From Paludibacteraceae bacterium (GTDB lineage: Bacteria > Bacteroidota > Bacteroidia > Bacteroidales > Paludibacteraceae): DNA of 55,232 bases. This document shows, piece by piece, positions 36,801 through 48,300 of this stretch. Location: the NCBI GenBank assembly GCA_017962085.1, contig JAGCWA010000010.1, forward strand, positions 1 to 55,232. Direction: 5' to 3'. The notes beneath the pieces are model-generated. The model had not been told where the DNA came from and ran no database searches. It worked only from the letters and a program-made list of their open reading frames with translations. Numbering within the stretch: the stretch's first letter is position 1; each line of letters opens with the position of its first letter. The position numbers were made by a program, and so were the translations under genes.

Positions 36801-37796
36801 ATGAGCATACTGAACCGTCAGACGATAAAGAACGTAATCAAATTATCTGTCGCAGTCTTAGCGCCCATCGCCGCCGCATACCTCAAGACCAAGCTGAAAA
36901 AGGATACGGAGGAGGGCAAGGAGGAGAGGCAAGAGACAACCTCTGAAAACACAGAAAAACCACACGAAGCCGGGAAGCCACAGGAACCTGAGAAGGCTCA
37001 GGAATCCGAAAAGCCGATGGACGCTCCTAAAGTGGATGCGGAGATCAAGGTGAGCGACGAGGCGGGGAAAGCCATCAACATCATCGAAAAGACGGGATGT
37101 AAGATCGCCCACATCGTCAACTGCAACAACATCTCGGAAAACCAACTGACCGACTTATACCTGCGCATGACAGAGCAACAGAATCCGGGATTCGTCCGTG
37201 TCATGGTGGAACTGGACGATATATTGACCGACAATCTGCTGATAGAATACGAAGAGCACCTGTCTGACATGGAGTCCTTTATCCAGAGCAAACTGAACGC
37301 ACCTCTCGAAGAGGCGGAGTCCATACTCAAGAACCGTTTCGAAGAGACAAAAGAGACCTACACATCGGACGGTGACATAGATTGGGACAACGAGATAATC
37401 GCTTGGGGAAATGAATCGTCAGAATGTGACACGTTGGATTCACTGATATTGAGCCCAAGCGATAATTTACTATGCTTCGTCGACGTGCCTGTACAATCCG
37501 CCAGCGACGTGTTCTGCTACCTGCCATTCGGAGGAGCGGAGAGCCCTGAGCCACAGGAACACCGAAGCATCGCGAAATATTGGTTTGAAAAATACGGGGC
37601 GGTCCCATGCTTCATGTCAGGCGACGTCCTGCAATTCTACGTGAAACAACCCGTGAAAGAGGAAGAAGAAGTGAAAGCTCTCGCACTGCAGCAGTTCGGC
37701 TTTTGCTCCGACATCGTCACCCAAGGTTGCGAGACGGTACAAAACCTTGCCACATCCTTAAAGGACTCCAGATTCTGGTACTTCTGGTGGGACTAA
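36801..37796 (+). CDS. Membrane-anchored DUF4253 protein
   Basis: A 331-residue protein from ATG 36801. Residues 8-30 are a moderately hydrophobic N-terminal segment (possible signal anchor). Then comes a highly charged Glu/Lys/Pro linker (about 33-75, repeated KPQEPEKAQ-like units). The middle is a domain of unknown type (about 80-215). The C-terminal 100 residues match DUF4253: KYWFEKYGAVPCFMSGDVLQ, ALQQFGFCSDIVTQG and the terminal WYFWWD. DUF4253 function is not established. A longer frame from 36729 overlaps the upstream gene and is not credible. It is the last gene of the cluster; a terminator hairpin lies about 100 bp downstream. Confidence 0.75.
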   Translation: MSILNRQTIKNVIKLSVAVLAPIAAAYLKTKLKKDTEEGKEERQETTSENTEKPHEAGKPQEPEKAQESEKPMDAPKVDAEIKVSDEAGKAINIIEKTGCKIAHIVNCNNISENQLTDLYLRMTEQQNPGFVRVMVELDDILTDNLLIEYEEHLSDMESFIQSKLNAPLEEAESILKNRFEETKETYTSDGDIDWDNEIIAWGNESSECDTLDSLILSPSDNLLCFVDVPVQSASDVFCYLPFGGAESPEPQEHRSIAKYWFEKYGAVPCFMSGDVLQFYVKQPVKEEEEVKALALQQFGFCSDIVTQGCETVQNLATSLKDSRFWYFWWD

Positions 37797-37894
37797 CCCA
37801 CCCTGCAATCGGAAGAGCAACCAACAAAACGAAAGTCCGATAGACTCCTTAAGATAACACTTCGGGTGACGACGACCATCGCCTCACCCGGAAA

Positions 37895-37942
37895 AAGTAA
37901 GAGGGGGAAGCCATCCATCATAGATGCTTCCCCCTCTTCTAT
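37895..37942. terminator. Bidirectional terminator between the DUF4253 gene and glutamine synthetase
   Basis: A perfect 12-bp stem, AGAGGGGGAAGC (37900-37911) with GCTTCCCCCTCT (37926-37937). The better T-tract (TTACTTTTTC) is on the minus strand, serving glutamine synthetase; readthrough from the plus-strand cluster would meet it too. Confidence 0.85.
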
Positions 37943-37958
37943 GCAATCAAAAGAACTA

Positions 37959-40145
37959 TCAAGAGAACAACAGCTCACGGTACTTCGGCATCGGCCAGAA
38001 GTCATCGTCGATCACCAATTCGAGGTCATCGATGTGGGAGCGTATCTCCTCCATCGTCGGACGTACCACACTGTCGTACACCACTGCTGTTTCATGCTCG
38101 CTCTTCGCCGTGTTGGCGGTGTGGCGCTCCTCCGTCATGCGCTTCACCAACTTCTTGATGGCGGTGACATGGCTGGAGATCTCACGGATCAGGTCTTTCC
38201 TATCCTCCGAAAGCACATCGTACTCCTTCGCGTCGAACAACTGCTTCAAGCCGCAGAGGTTGTCGATCAGACGGTTCTGGTAAGCCACTGCGGTCGGCAC
38301 GATATGGTTGATGGCGATGTCGCCCAAGATGCGCGATTCGATCTGCACCTTCTTCGAGAACTTCTCATACTCCACCTCGACACGACCCTTCAGCTCCACC
38401 TCATTGAAGACATTCTCACCGATCAACACCTCCATGGAAGACTTGTCCAAATACTTGCTGATGGCCTCAGGGGCGCTGGTGATATTGGTGAGCCCACGCT
38501 TCTTGGCCTCCGACTTCCATTCCTCGGAATAGCCGTCTCCCTCGAAACGCACTGGCTTGGACTCTATGATCAGTTTCTTCAGGACTTGGAAGATCGCCTC
38601 GTCCTTTCCTTTCCCCGCATTGATCAGGTCATCCACCTCCGCGCGGAACTCGTTCAATTGGTGAGCGACGGCAGCATCCAAAGCGATGATGGAAGCGGCG
38701 CAGTTCGCGGAAGAGCCTACAGCACGGAACTCGAAACGGTTACCCGTGAAGGCGAACGGAGAGGTTCGGTTACGGTCGGTGGTATCCAACATGATGTCCG
38801 GGATACGTGCGATACCCAACTTCAGGGCGGTCTTCTCCTCAGGAGTCATCTTGTTGTCCCCTACCTGAGTGGCCAAGTCGTCCAACATCTTGGAGAGCGT
38901 ACGTCCCAAGAAGACGGAGAGGATGGCAGGAGGAGCCTCGTTGGCGCCCAAACGGTAGGTGTTGCCCGCACTCATGATGGAGGCGCGCAGCAGGTCCTGA
39001 TGCTTGTACACAGCCGTCATCACATTCACGAGGAAGGTGATGAACAACATGTTCCCCTTAGGGTTCTTGGCCGGAGAGAGCAGGTTGATACCCGTATCGG
39101 TCGTCAGCGACCAGTTATTGTGCTTGCCGGAACCATTCACGCTGGCGAAAGGCTTCTCATGCAGCAATACTTGGAAATGGTGCTTGCGGGCAATACGCTT
39201 CATCACGTCCATGATCAGCTGGTTGTGGTCGTTCGCCAAGTTTGCCTCCTCGTAGATAGGAGCGAACTCGAATTGGTTAGGAGCCACCTCATTATGTCTG
39301 GTTTTCAAAGGAATACCCAACTTGTGCGCCTCCACCTCCACTTCACGCATGAAGGAAGTGACACGCTCCGGGATGGAGCCGAAATAGTGGTCGTCCAACT
39401 GTTGGTCCTTGGCAGAGGCATGACCCATAAGGGTTCTACCCGTCATGCACAAGTCAGGGCGCGCATTGTACAAGGCAGAGTCCACCAAGAAGTACTCCTG
39501 CTCCCAGCCCAAGTTCGTATTCACCTTCATCACATTCTTATCGAAATATTGGCAGACCGCCACCGCAGCCTTATCGACCGCAGAAATAGCCTTCAGCAAA
39601 GGCGTCTTGTAATCCAGCGCCTCACCCGTGTAGGAGATGAAGATGGTCGGGATACAGAGCGTGGAGCCCACCACGAAAGCAGGCGAAGAGAGATCCCAAG
39701 CCGTATAACCGCGCGCCTCGAAGGTGTTGCGGATACCTCCGTTAGGGAAAGAAGAGGCGTCAGGCTCCTGCTGGATCAGCAACTTACCGGAGAAGCGTTC
39801 GATGATGTCACCGTTCTCGTCGAAGTCGATGAACCCGTCATGCTTCTCGGCCGTACCGTCCGTCAAGGGCTGGAACCAGTGCGTGTAATGGGTAGCCCCA
39901 CGTTCACTCGCCCACTTGCGCATGCCCGTCGCGATCTGGTCCGCCACGTTCCTGTCGAACAACACACCACGGTCTACCGCCGCAATAAAAGCATTAAATG
40001 CATCCTTGGAAAGATACTCGCGCATCTTCTCCTTCGTAAACACATTGATCGCGAAATAGTCAGACAGCTTGTCCGATGGTATATGCACCGGCAATGGTCG
40101 CCTGCTTTGCAACTCCTTCAATGCGTTGAATCTCATTATCGCCAT
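37959..40145 (-). CDS. glnN: Glutamine synthetase, type III
   Basis: A 728-residue enzyme that makes glutamine from glutamate, ammonia and ATP. The length and motifs are those of the GSIII class: GWEQEYFLVD, RHNEVAPNQFEFAPIYEEAN, the catalytic LHEKPFASVNGSGKHNNW, and NRTSPFAFTGNRFEFRAVGSS. GSIII forms double-ring dodecamers and is the main glutamine synthetase of many Bacteroidota, usually induced in nitrogen limitation. The start at 40145 (MAIMRF) may instead be ATG 40136. The gene has its own promoter and terminator. Confidence 0.97.
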   Translation of the reverse strand: MAIMRFNALKELQSRRPLPVHIPSDKLSDYFAINVFTKEKMREYLSKDAFNAFIAAVDRGVLFDRNVADQIATGMRKWASERGATHYTHWFQPLTDGTAEKHDGFIDFDENGDIIERFSGKLLIQQEPDASSFPNGGIRNTFEARGYTAWDLSSPAFVVGSTLCIPTIFISYTGEALDYKTPLLKAISAVDKAAVAVCQYFDKNVMKVNTNLGWEQEYFLVDSALYNARPDLCMTGRTLMGHASAKDQQLDDHYFGSIPERVTSFMREVEVEAHKLGIPLKTRHNEVAPNQFEFAPIYEEANLANDHNQLIMDVMKRIARKHHFQVLLHEKPFASVNGSGKHNNWSLTTDTGINLLSPAKNPKGNMLFITFLVNVMTAVYKHQDLLRASIMSAGNTYRLGANEAPPAILSVFLGRTLSKMLDDLATQVGDNKMTPEEKTALKLGIARIPDIMLDTTDRNRTSPFAFTGNRFEFRAVGSSANCAASIIALDAAVAHQLNEFRAEVDDLINAGKGKDEAIFQVLKKLIIESKPVRFEGDGYSEEWKSEAKKRGLTNITSAPEAISKYLDKSSMEVLIGENVFNEVELKGRVEVEYEKFSKKVQIESRILGDIAINHIVPTAVAYQNRLIDNLCGLKQLFDAKEYDVLSEDRKDLIREISSHVTAIKKLVKRMTEERHTANTAKSEHETAVVYDSVVRPTMEEIRSHIDDLELVIDDDFWPMPKYRELLFS

Positions 40146-40212
40146 ACAAGATATTTTTTTAATAAGACTATAAATTCACGAAACACCCCCTCGTCAGCAT
40201 AGGAATGTTGCG

Positions 40213-40246
40213 CAAAATTACATAATTTTTATATTGCACCCCCAAA
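40213..40246 (-). promoter_or_regulatory. Promoter of glutamine synthetase
   Basis: On the minus strand TTTG (40246-40243), then 22 bases, then TAATTTTG (40220-40213). The spacing is slightly long compared with 19-21. Confidence 0.55.
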
Positions 40247-40395
40247 AATTAGGGGGTATTTTTAGAAAAAACATAAAATTATCGGGGAAAAGCGACAAAA
40301 AAGGGAGGTTGACAGGAAAAAACAATCAAAATACGGATAGATGGGGCATCCGCAAAAAATAACTCTATGGTGGAAGGGCATGTGTGTTATTTTAA

Positions 40396-40403
40396 TATAT
40401 TTG
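40396..40403 (+). promoter_or_regulatory. -7 element for the SH3b protein gene
   Basis: TATATTTG, 141 bp upstream of ATG 40545. A second near-match, TATCTTCG, is at 40448-40455. The remainder of 40250-40544 shows no gene. Confidence 0.45.
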
Positions 40404-40544
40404 AGAGGCAAACAAAGGTGAGTATGAAGAAAAAGAGGAAGAATTACTATCTTCGCAACAAAGATGACGGGGACGCGCTTCTACAGCTCGGATTGCCCCC
40501 TCACGGAAAGAACATTACTATCGCTTATGACCCGAAATAGTCTC

Positions 40545-41540
40545 ATGAAGAAATTATTGCACGTCGGGATTTTCCTAATGTGCTGCATCAATTGCAACGC
40601 GGAGTCTGAATTCACCCGTTTCCTTCAATTGTTTCCCGAGAAGAACTGGGAAGAGTTGGATTCGCTAACGCAAGTGGACTGGGAAAATTACACGCTCCAG
40701 CACCCGATCACCAGCAAACTCGCCAACCGAAACATCTGGTACGACAACGAAAATAGCCCATACACGAACCACTGCCGCATCAAGCAGAACGTCAAAGACG
40801 CTCCGAACCCGGACAATGCACCATTCCTTCGCTTGCCGGACGGAAAACTGACCACCTCAAGGAACGTGTCAATATATCGTGATGGAGAAGAGGTGCCCGG
40901 CTACAAAAACTGCCAGGAACCAATAGCAAAAGTGCGTTTAGGAGACAACCACATAATGATCGTTATGCTCCGAAAGCATGGCGACCCGAAAATATCTGGC
41001 TACAGAACTGAATTAGAGGCCTATACGTTTTCCCTGAAAGATGAGCAAATGATTTCCGGTTTCACATTATACGCACATCCCAAAGAGGGTGCGCCGGTCC
41101 TGAATTTTTTCTTCAACCAAGACAAGAGCTTCACGATGTATCTTCCTGTGGAAGGCAAGAGCGACGAGGCAAACCCTGCCAGCGCAACGGCAGACAAACG
41201 CAAGGGGAAAATCGACGAGGAGGGATACTTACACTACACGTACAAATACAGAAACGCGGACGACCTGTTTCACGCCCGGATCACAGTCCCTGATGGACAC
41301 GTGGATCTGAGAGAAAAGCCTGACTCGAGATCAAAAATATTGATGACGATACCATCCGGCACGAAGGTCGTGCTGGAACCCGTGGAGGGCAGCAATTGGC
41401 ATATCGTCCGTCAATATGAGACACCAAACGGTTTTTGCAAGTATCGGTCTGGCTACATCAACAACAATAACAACAAGTTCGAACACTTGCGTCCATACGT
41501 ATATGACATAAAAGGCAGGGCTCCCGAAAGAAGGAAATGA
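40545..41540 (+). CDS. Exported protein with C-terminal SH3b domain
   Basis: A 331-residue protein from ATG 40545, where a signal peptide begins (MKKLLHVGIFLMCCINCNAES). The cysteines before Asn-Ala leave open a lipoprotein. About 20-220 is a region I do not recognise, with beta-rich stretches (YRTELEAYTFSLKDEQMI). About 265-320 is a bacterial SH3 domain: HVDLREKPDSRSKILMTIPS, GTKVVLEPVEGSNWHIV and YRSGYINN, which typically binds cell-wall peptides or proteins. The frame continues upstream to 40464, but those residues do not look like protein. It stands alone between glutamine synthetase and the giant surface gene. Confidence 0.8.
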   Translation: MKKLLHVGIFLMCCINCNAESEFTRFLQLFPEKNWEELDSLTQVDWENYTLQHPITSKLANRNIWYDNENSPYTNHCRIKQNVKDAPNPDNAPFLRLPDGKLTTSRNVSIYRDGEEVPGYKNCQEPIAKVRLGDNHIMIVMLRKHGDPKISGYRTELEAYTFSLKDEQMISGFTLYAHPKEGAPVLNFFFNQDKSFTMYLPVEGKSDEANPASATADKRKGKIDEEGYLHYTYKYRNADDLFHARITVPDGHVDLREKPDSRSKILMTIPSGTKVVLEPVEGSNWHIVRQYETPNGFCKYRSGYINNNNNKFEHLRPYVYDIKGRAPERRK

Positions 41541-41676
41541 CCATCGACCGCCCTATTCAAGCAAAAAAACTCACAAAAAACGACCGAAACGGAGGAATAC
41601 GTTCGATTAACACAGAAGGGAAACAATCTATCACATAACATATTGCGTAATAACATCACAAAAAATCGTCAAATTA

Positions 41677-41707
41677 TTTGTTGGTAACTAAAAAACGATT
41701 AACTTTG
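41677..41707 (+). promoter_or_regulatory. Promoter P1 upstream of the giant gene
   Basis: TTTG (41677-41680), exactly 19 bases, TAACTTTG (41700-41707): the full Bacteroidota consensus. It lies 600 bp before ATG 42311 with no gene in the first 250 bp, so it may start a small RNA or a very long leader. Confidence 0.75.
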
Positions 41708-41927
41708 CAGTAACAAAAGGATACAAAAAGGCAAAAAATCCTATGTCATGAAGATGGTAAGGAGACGAAGAAATCAGGGATGAACGCCAATGGAACCAAG
41801 CCAAAGACGGACTTCCCACAAGGAAAGAGGTAAGATATCAACTGCGCATTTTCGCGACAAAGCATGTCTGCATTTGCTGGACTTTCGCACCTGTTGATAA
41901 AATGTTTTTTAAAATTACGCATTTTGC

Positions 41928-41958
41928 TTGACGTATTACAAAAAACCGATTACCTTTG
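41928..41958 (+). promoter_or_regulatory. Promoter P2 upstream of the giant gene
   Basis: TTG (41928-41930), 20 bases, TACCTTTG (41951-41958). It would give a leader of about 345 nt for the giant gene. Confidence 0.7.
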
Positions 41959-41961
41959 CGC

Positions 41962-42033
41962 ATGAAAAACCACATGATATTTTTCCTTGATGATTATGAT
42001 CCACGTCTTTCGTGGTGGATGATGCCGAAATAG
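41962..42033 (+). CDS. Possible 23-residue leader peptide
   Basis: An ATG stands four bases after the -7 box of promoter P2, so the transcript would be almost leaderless. The peptide is MKNHMIFFLDDYDPRLSWWM followed by MPK and a TAG stop. The codons for PRLSWW lie in a hairpin (CCACG-TCTTT-CGTGG, 42001-42015). It may be a regulatory leader peptide or pure chance. Confidence 0.25.
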   Translation: MKNHMIFFLDDYDPRLSWWMMPK

Positions 42034-42310
42034 ACAATGTGTTAAGTGATTTAATATTTGATATTTATTATAAGATGTTTTTTGACCCATTTAACCGATG
42101 TGCGTACCACACCCGTTGTTCAATGTCAATGCCATAACCAATGCAAAGGAGAGCATTGGAGGCTTATGTTGCATTCACGCATATCGAACACGTGTTGCGT
42201 CTCAACCAACGACACACAGCTTCGCAGGAAGAATAAAACACGTTAATTGCGAAAACCATCAAACTAATAGAATTCAACTTCCAAAACGAAAAAAATATAT
42301 TTTTTAAGAT

Positions 42311-45300
42311 ATGACACTCAAAAAAACGGCTTCGGCTTTGATCTTTTTCCTTTTTACTTGTGTGATTCTACAAGCAAAAGATTATTATGTAAAGTGGGGC
42401 GGCACGGGTAACGGCTCCAAATGGGAAACCGCCATGGGCCAAGCGCAATTCACTCGAGCGCTTAACCATCTTAATAATGAAGAAGATGATGTGGTCTTTC
42501 ACGTGGCAGAAGGCGAATATTTCCCCGTATACGACTACAAGTTGGGGACACCGGAAGAACAATCAAAATATACATTTTTAGTCACCGGCAATGTCACCAT
42601 AATAGGAGGTTATCCAATGGATGCGGATGATGGCGCTGTGGCTGACCCGCGAAAATACAAAACAATATTCACTAGTGATTTTGACAATGACAATGTGGTA
42701 ACGTCCGATCCCGAATCCGGCATCTTATACGCAGAAAACATGAGCAACGATGCTCTGGATATATTCATATTGGCCCAATCCCAAGATGATATATTTTTCA
42801 GCGACGGTAAATACAGTGTTAAAAATTCACTTCAAGACAACGGCAAACAAAAATACTTCAATCTTAATGGAGTATATATTAAAGGCGGAGCGAACAGTAG
42901 TATAAGAGTCTGTAATCCAAGCATACACGTCTCCATAGAAAACACATCATTCTACGACTCATATTATGCAATTCTTACGGATGAATCGAATATAACAAAC
43001 ACAAAATACGAAATATCAAATAGCGATCTCTATCATTGCAATGGAGCCTTCAGTATCCTGGAAGCAGAATCTATAGAACTTTCCAACGTAAAGATTTCGG
43101 AATGTGGAGGATCGTCCTATACTACACATACAGGTCGCGGTGTCCTACATTTTGATGGATTGGAATATACAAATAACATTGGTGGAATATACATAGACAA
43201 TGAATCCCAAACTTGTCCGTCACAGCTTTTTATAGAAAACAGCAAATTCGAAAACAACTTCACTGATAATAATACTGATAAATGTCTTATACACACATAT
43301 TTAGGTGAACTAGTCGCAAAGAATTGTCTATTCAAAAAGAACAATTGGATTGCCATAATTGAACAAGCTCATGTCTATCTGGAGAACTGCGAATTTATAG
43401 AGAATGTAGCGAATAGTAAAGACGATAAAATTTTATTAGTGGAAGGGCCTCTGGAAGAATCATACTTGAGAGAAAATTACACACCCACCCTCACAGGCAC
43501 AAAAATAAAAGACTGCACATTCAAGTCAAACAACTGCTACCTATTATGTTTGATGCCATATGTAGACAACATATATTCTGCAGATACAATAACAGGATGT
43601 ACATTTGAAGATAACATTGTGACAGATGTCATGATCTATGGATCATTAGGCAGTGACATTACCTTTGAAAACACAACAATAACAAACAACGAAGTCGGTT
43701 CTCTGATAGATTATCCACATAATCTCTACATAAACAGCACCCTATTCGAGGGGAACAAAACTAAAGAATTTGAATCTATTTCCCCCCAGAATCTATACGT
43801 GAACAACAGTATCTTCAAAAATAACGAATGTGATTCCATATTCTTCAATGTTGACTCCACAGCGAAATTTGTCAACAGCACGATAGAGAACAACTCCGCC
43901 AAAAAATTGGTATACGGATTTTCCCAAAAATTAGATGTGGAGAACTGTCTGTTTAAGGAGAATGTGAGCAACTTGTTTTACCACAAAAACGTAGAACAAG
44001 ACAATGCCATACAGCTGTCGTTCAAAAACACAGACTTCATATCCAATCAAACCTTAGACAATGAAGTGGCTATGGAATTGTCTATGAACACAGGTGATAA
44101 GATTGATTTCTCAAGAGTAAACTTCATTGGCAATTCGGCGAAATATATTTTGAACGATAAAAATGGAAACACGAACATTTCCAAATGTGATTTCTTCAAC
44201 AACAATGTTGTTGGATTATTAACGTTGTCAAACATGACGTCAACGGTGGAAGCCTCTTCCTTCCGGCTGAACAAAATGTCAAACGGCCATCTCATATACT
44301 CTCCTGACGTAAACCTGACGCTTAAAAACAACACCATAGTATCCAACGAGGCAAATGGCGGATTGTTTTCTGTTTATCCATCTGCAGCGCAAGTATATCT
44401 GTACAACAATACGATTATCTCCAACGGAGATTATGCCTCTTCTTTGGTGGGCGGATCGCTCTTAGACCATGCAATGATCGGAAACGTCATAGGGGAAAAA
44501 CTGTCAAATAGATTTAAAGAGAATAATATTTCGAACAATCTGTTCTTGAAAACAGAAGACGTGTCTATTCCGGACGATATTTTATCCAACAACATATTTA
44601 CGGATGATTTCTCCATCCTCTTCGATGGCACCTACAACTCATCCACAGGACTTTTCACGCCAGAATTGGAAATGAATGAAGACTTCACCCCTGTCGTAGC
44701 CCTGAAAACAGATAAGTTGTCAGACGGCACCAGCCTCCGCTTCCCTCTTTCGGAGACAACCGTCACCACCGACCAACGGGGCGTGAAACGTCTGAATTCG
44801 ACCAGCATGGGCGCATATGAGACAGGTTGTCCATCCGACACTATACTCGTCAACGACACTATCAACGTGGGTGAGAAGTTCTTCGAAAAAGTCTACACTA
44901 CCGCAGGCAGCTACAGTATCTTCGAAAATCTTCAAAACGAGGTGGGCTGTGATAGCGTGGTGATGCATACACTCATCGTTATGCCAGACCCTACAAGGAC
45001 TGAATATTATGTGAAAACAAATGGTACGGGCGATGGCTCCAGCTGGGAGAACGCAATGGATGGAAGAGACTTCGAGCAGACCATTCCTCTCGTTCCAGGA
45101 GGAACGACCTTCTATATCGCAGAAGGAGTATATACACCTAAGGGAACATTAATTAAGGGCGGTGGAGGAGGGCGTCCGCTAGGCTTTGTGGCCAACACAA
45201 GAGTAAATATAATTGGAGGGTTCCCTGCCGATGCTGGACTTGGTGCGACCCCTAATCCTAAATTATATAAAACGATCTTCAACGGTGACATAAAAGGGGA

Positions 45301-48300
45301 TGACGAGGTTGTTTATCTAAAAAACGTATGTGGAATAGACAGTGTTGTCATCCGTAACACGGAAGATAATCTATACGCCGTGATTCATATATCAAGCACA
45401 GATCGCGATCAGAGCGTTAGATCCATAAATATCCAAGGAATCACCGTGGAAGGTGGATATTATAGAGGAATCAGTTGCTGTACACATTTTGATGTTAAAG
45501 TCACGTTCGAAAAATGTACACTTACTCAATGCCGGCAAGCGATAGATTGTTGGCCAAGCGACTTTGACGTAAAAGAATGTACTTTTACCGATAATCAAAA
45601 AGGTATGGAATCCTACAATGATCTCTCACGCAACATCACTATAGAGAAATCCACATTTAATAGAAACAACACGGCTGTTTCGGGGGCGTACCATACAACT
45701 ATTTCAAACTCGACATTTGCCAATTGCTGCAGAAGCATTTCGATGTATATCCGTAATAATTCGAGCGATGTCCTTGATTTAAAAAACAACACGTTCATAA
45801 ATGTTGGAGATGGAGTTTTACTCCAGATGCCGTATATTTACGAAGGAGACGATATAACAGGTTCTTTCAATATGTTCGCTATCGGGAACATAATTGACTC
45901 TAAATGCACATCAGTAAAAATAACAGATGCTAACGAATCAGACGGACTGCCAACCTCATATCTAATGAGCTACAATGTGTTGGCTCAGTCACAAATAAAT
46001 GAAACAATAAAGCCTCACATCGGAGACAACAACATCATATTGGAGGACATCAACTCTCTCCATGGCATCATGGACGGAACTCTAAAAAATGACGCATTCG
46101 TTCCAAACCTTATTGACAACGGAGGTTTCACTCCAACCATAGCCCTGAAGGCCGACAAACTTCCAGACGGAACCAGCATTCGCTTCCCACTTTCAGAGAC
46201 AACCGTCACCACCGACCAACGTGGCGTGGAACGTTTAGATCCAACTTGCATGGGCGCATACGAGATGGCTTGCGATCCAGACACCACACTCGCCAACGAC
46301 ACCATCAACGTGGGTGAGAAGTTCCTCGACAAAGTCTACACTACCGTAGGCCGCCATGACAGCATCTTCGAGACAATCCCTGGTGAGGCAGGTTGCAATA
46401 ATGTGGTGATGCATACACTCATCGTCAAGCCAGACCCAACAAAGTTTAACTATTATGTCAAGACAAAACGTCACGGTACGGGCGATGGCTCCAGCTGGGA
46501 GAACGCAATGGATGGAACGGACTTCGCAACTTATTTGCCTTTGGCTCCGGACGGGGCTACCTTCTATGTGGCGGAGGGTACGTATAAGCCGGTATATGAT
46601 AACTCTTTAGTTAAAACAAATAAAACATATAACAGACAATACACCATCAATAGTGACGTCACTATCCGTGGTGGTTATCCAGACAATGCGACAGGAACAG
46701 ATGTACCAAGTGACCCTAAGAAATATCGGACTATTTTCGACGGTGACATTGCTGGCAATGATGTTGTGTTAAGAACCGATAATGAAGATGGCAGATTTAA
46801 CATCTCCAATGAATATGCCGCCGACAATGTTTATGAGTTATTCTACATAAAACAGACAAAAGATATTGAAGTTTCATTTGATGGTGTGAGTGTTATCCAC
46901 TCATATGATGGTATTGGATCATACAATGTTACGCCAGAAATCAGAGACAAGTCAATATTAAACATTAAAAATTCCACTTTTGAGAATAATTACTCGAATG
47001 CTATCATAACTTATGCAGACGATGGAGAAATAAATATCGAACGATCTACCTTTAAGGGGAATGCTGGTGGCGTTTATTCTGGGCAATCAGATGTCACTGT
47101 GAAAAACTCTTCATTTGAAGGCAATAGCCCTGCTAATTTTTTAATCGGGATCATGAATGGTGTAGATTCCGAAAATAATATGGTTAGTGTCTCAATTGAC
47201 TCCACTTCTTTTATTGGGAATGTGGGTTATATACAAACAAATGGTCCTCTGGATATCAAGAACTCTATTTTTGACTCTAATATTGTGTATAGTAATCTAA
47301 TTAGCACTTGGGTTAATAATGAAATACCAAATTATAATGTGAATGTTACTAACACGAAATTCATTCACAACCAAGTCCCTGGTTCTATTATAGAGACATA
47401 TAATGGGGAGACAACGGCATATTATGAGAATTGTATCTTCTCTAACAATACTGTAGGATCTTATTTAGTGAGATCGACTCATAGCATTGAAATGAATCAC
47501 TCGCGTCTTTCTGAAAATCAGGTAAAAGGAGACATATTCTATATCTACCCGTATATACACTTGTCCCTAAATTCCGACACGATTGAAAATAACCAAAGTG
47601 AATATCTAGTTCGATACTGCGCTTCTGGATGTTCTATTGATAGTTGTAAGATTGAAGGGAATAAGATCGACCAGCTAATAAACATCAACAATAGAGCAAA
47701 TACATCAACAGATCCTGCAATATTTAGCATAAAGAATTCTTTTATTACGGGAAATGTGATTCAAAGAGACTCTGTACAACCACTCATCGAAACACACATG
47801 CGTTCTATTGATACAACAAATATTTATAGAACTGAAATAAAAGAGAACGTGACCAAAGGTGGTTCCATTCTATATGAGAATCTTACATGTGTAAATATTG
47901 ATGAGTGTTTTATTGAGGGTAATAGTGCATATGATATCACAAATTTCGTAGGTGTTGCAGGAAATATCACTAATTCCACATTCTCGAACAACCATGTGTT
48001 AAGTAATGTTATATACGCAACTGTATGCGCCGAGAGATATAATCCTGGCACGTATATAGCGGTAAAAAACAATACCATAGTAAATAATGAATCTGATTAT
48101 TCCATATTTGAAGGATATTATTCGGATAACCTATATTATAACAACACGATCTTAGGTAACAAGGCTAAAAAAGAGTTTTTCGACAGTTTCCATGGATTTG
48201 AAGATAATGAAGATGAAAGTTACTTTATAGGCAATATCGTATATGGTAACACATACGACATAGAATTTGAATCTCAACAACCTCACAATATATCTTGCGA

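Larger units (their letters stand above)
41541..42310. other. 770-bp non-coding region before the giant surface-protein gene
   Basis: Holds two near-consensus promoters and a 23-codon frame (listed separately). Other short frames (for example 42058-42246) look random. The stretch 42040-42300 shows no recognisable signal, and no Shine-Dalgarno site precedes ATG 42311. Confidence 0.6.

Noticed and set aside
37866-40202. A 778-codon open frame on the plus strand opposite glutamine synthetase
   Set aside because: It is the mirror frame of a highly conserved gene; the translation is His/Arg/Val/Leu-rich with no domain, signal or ribosome site. Codon bias of the real gene keeps it open.
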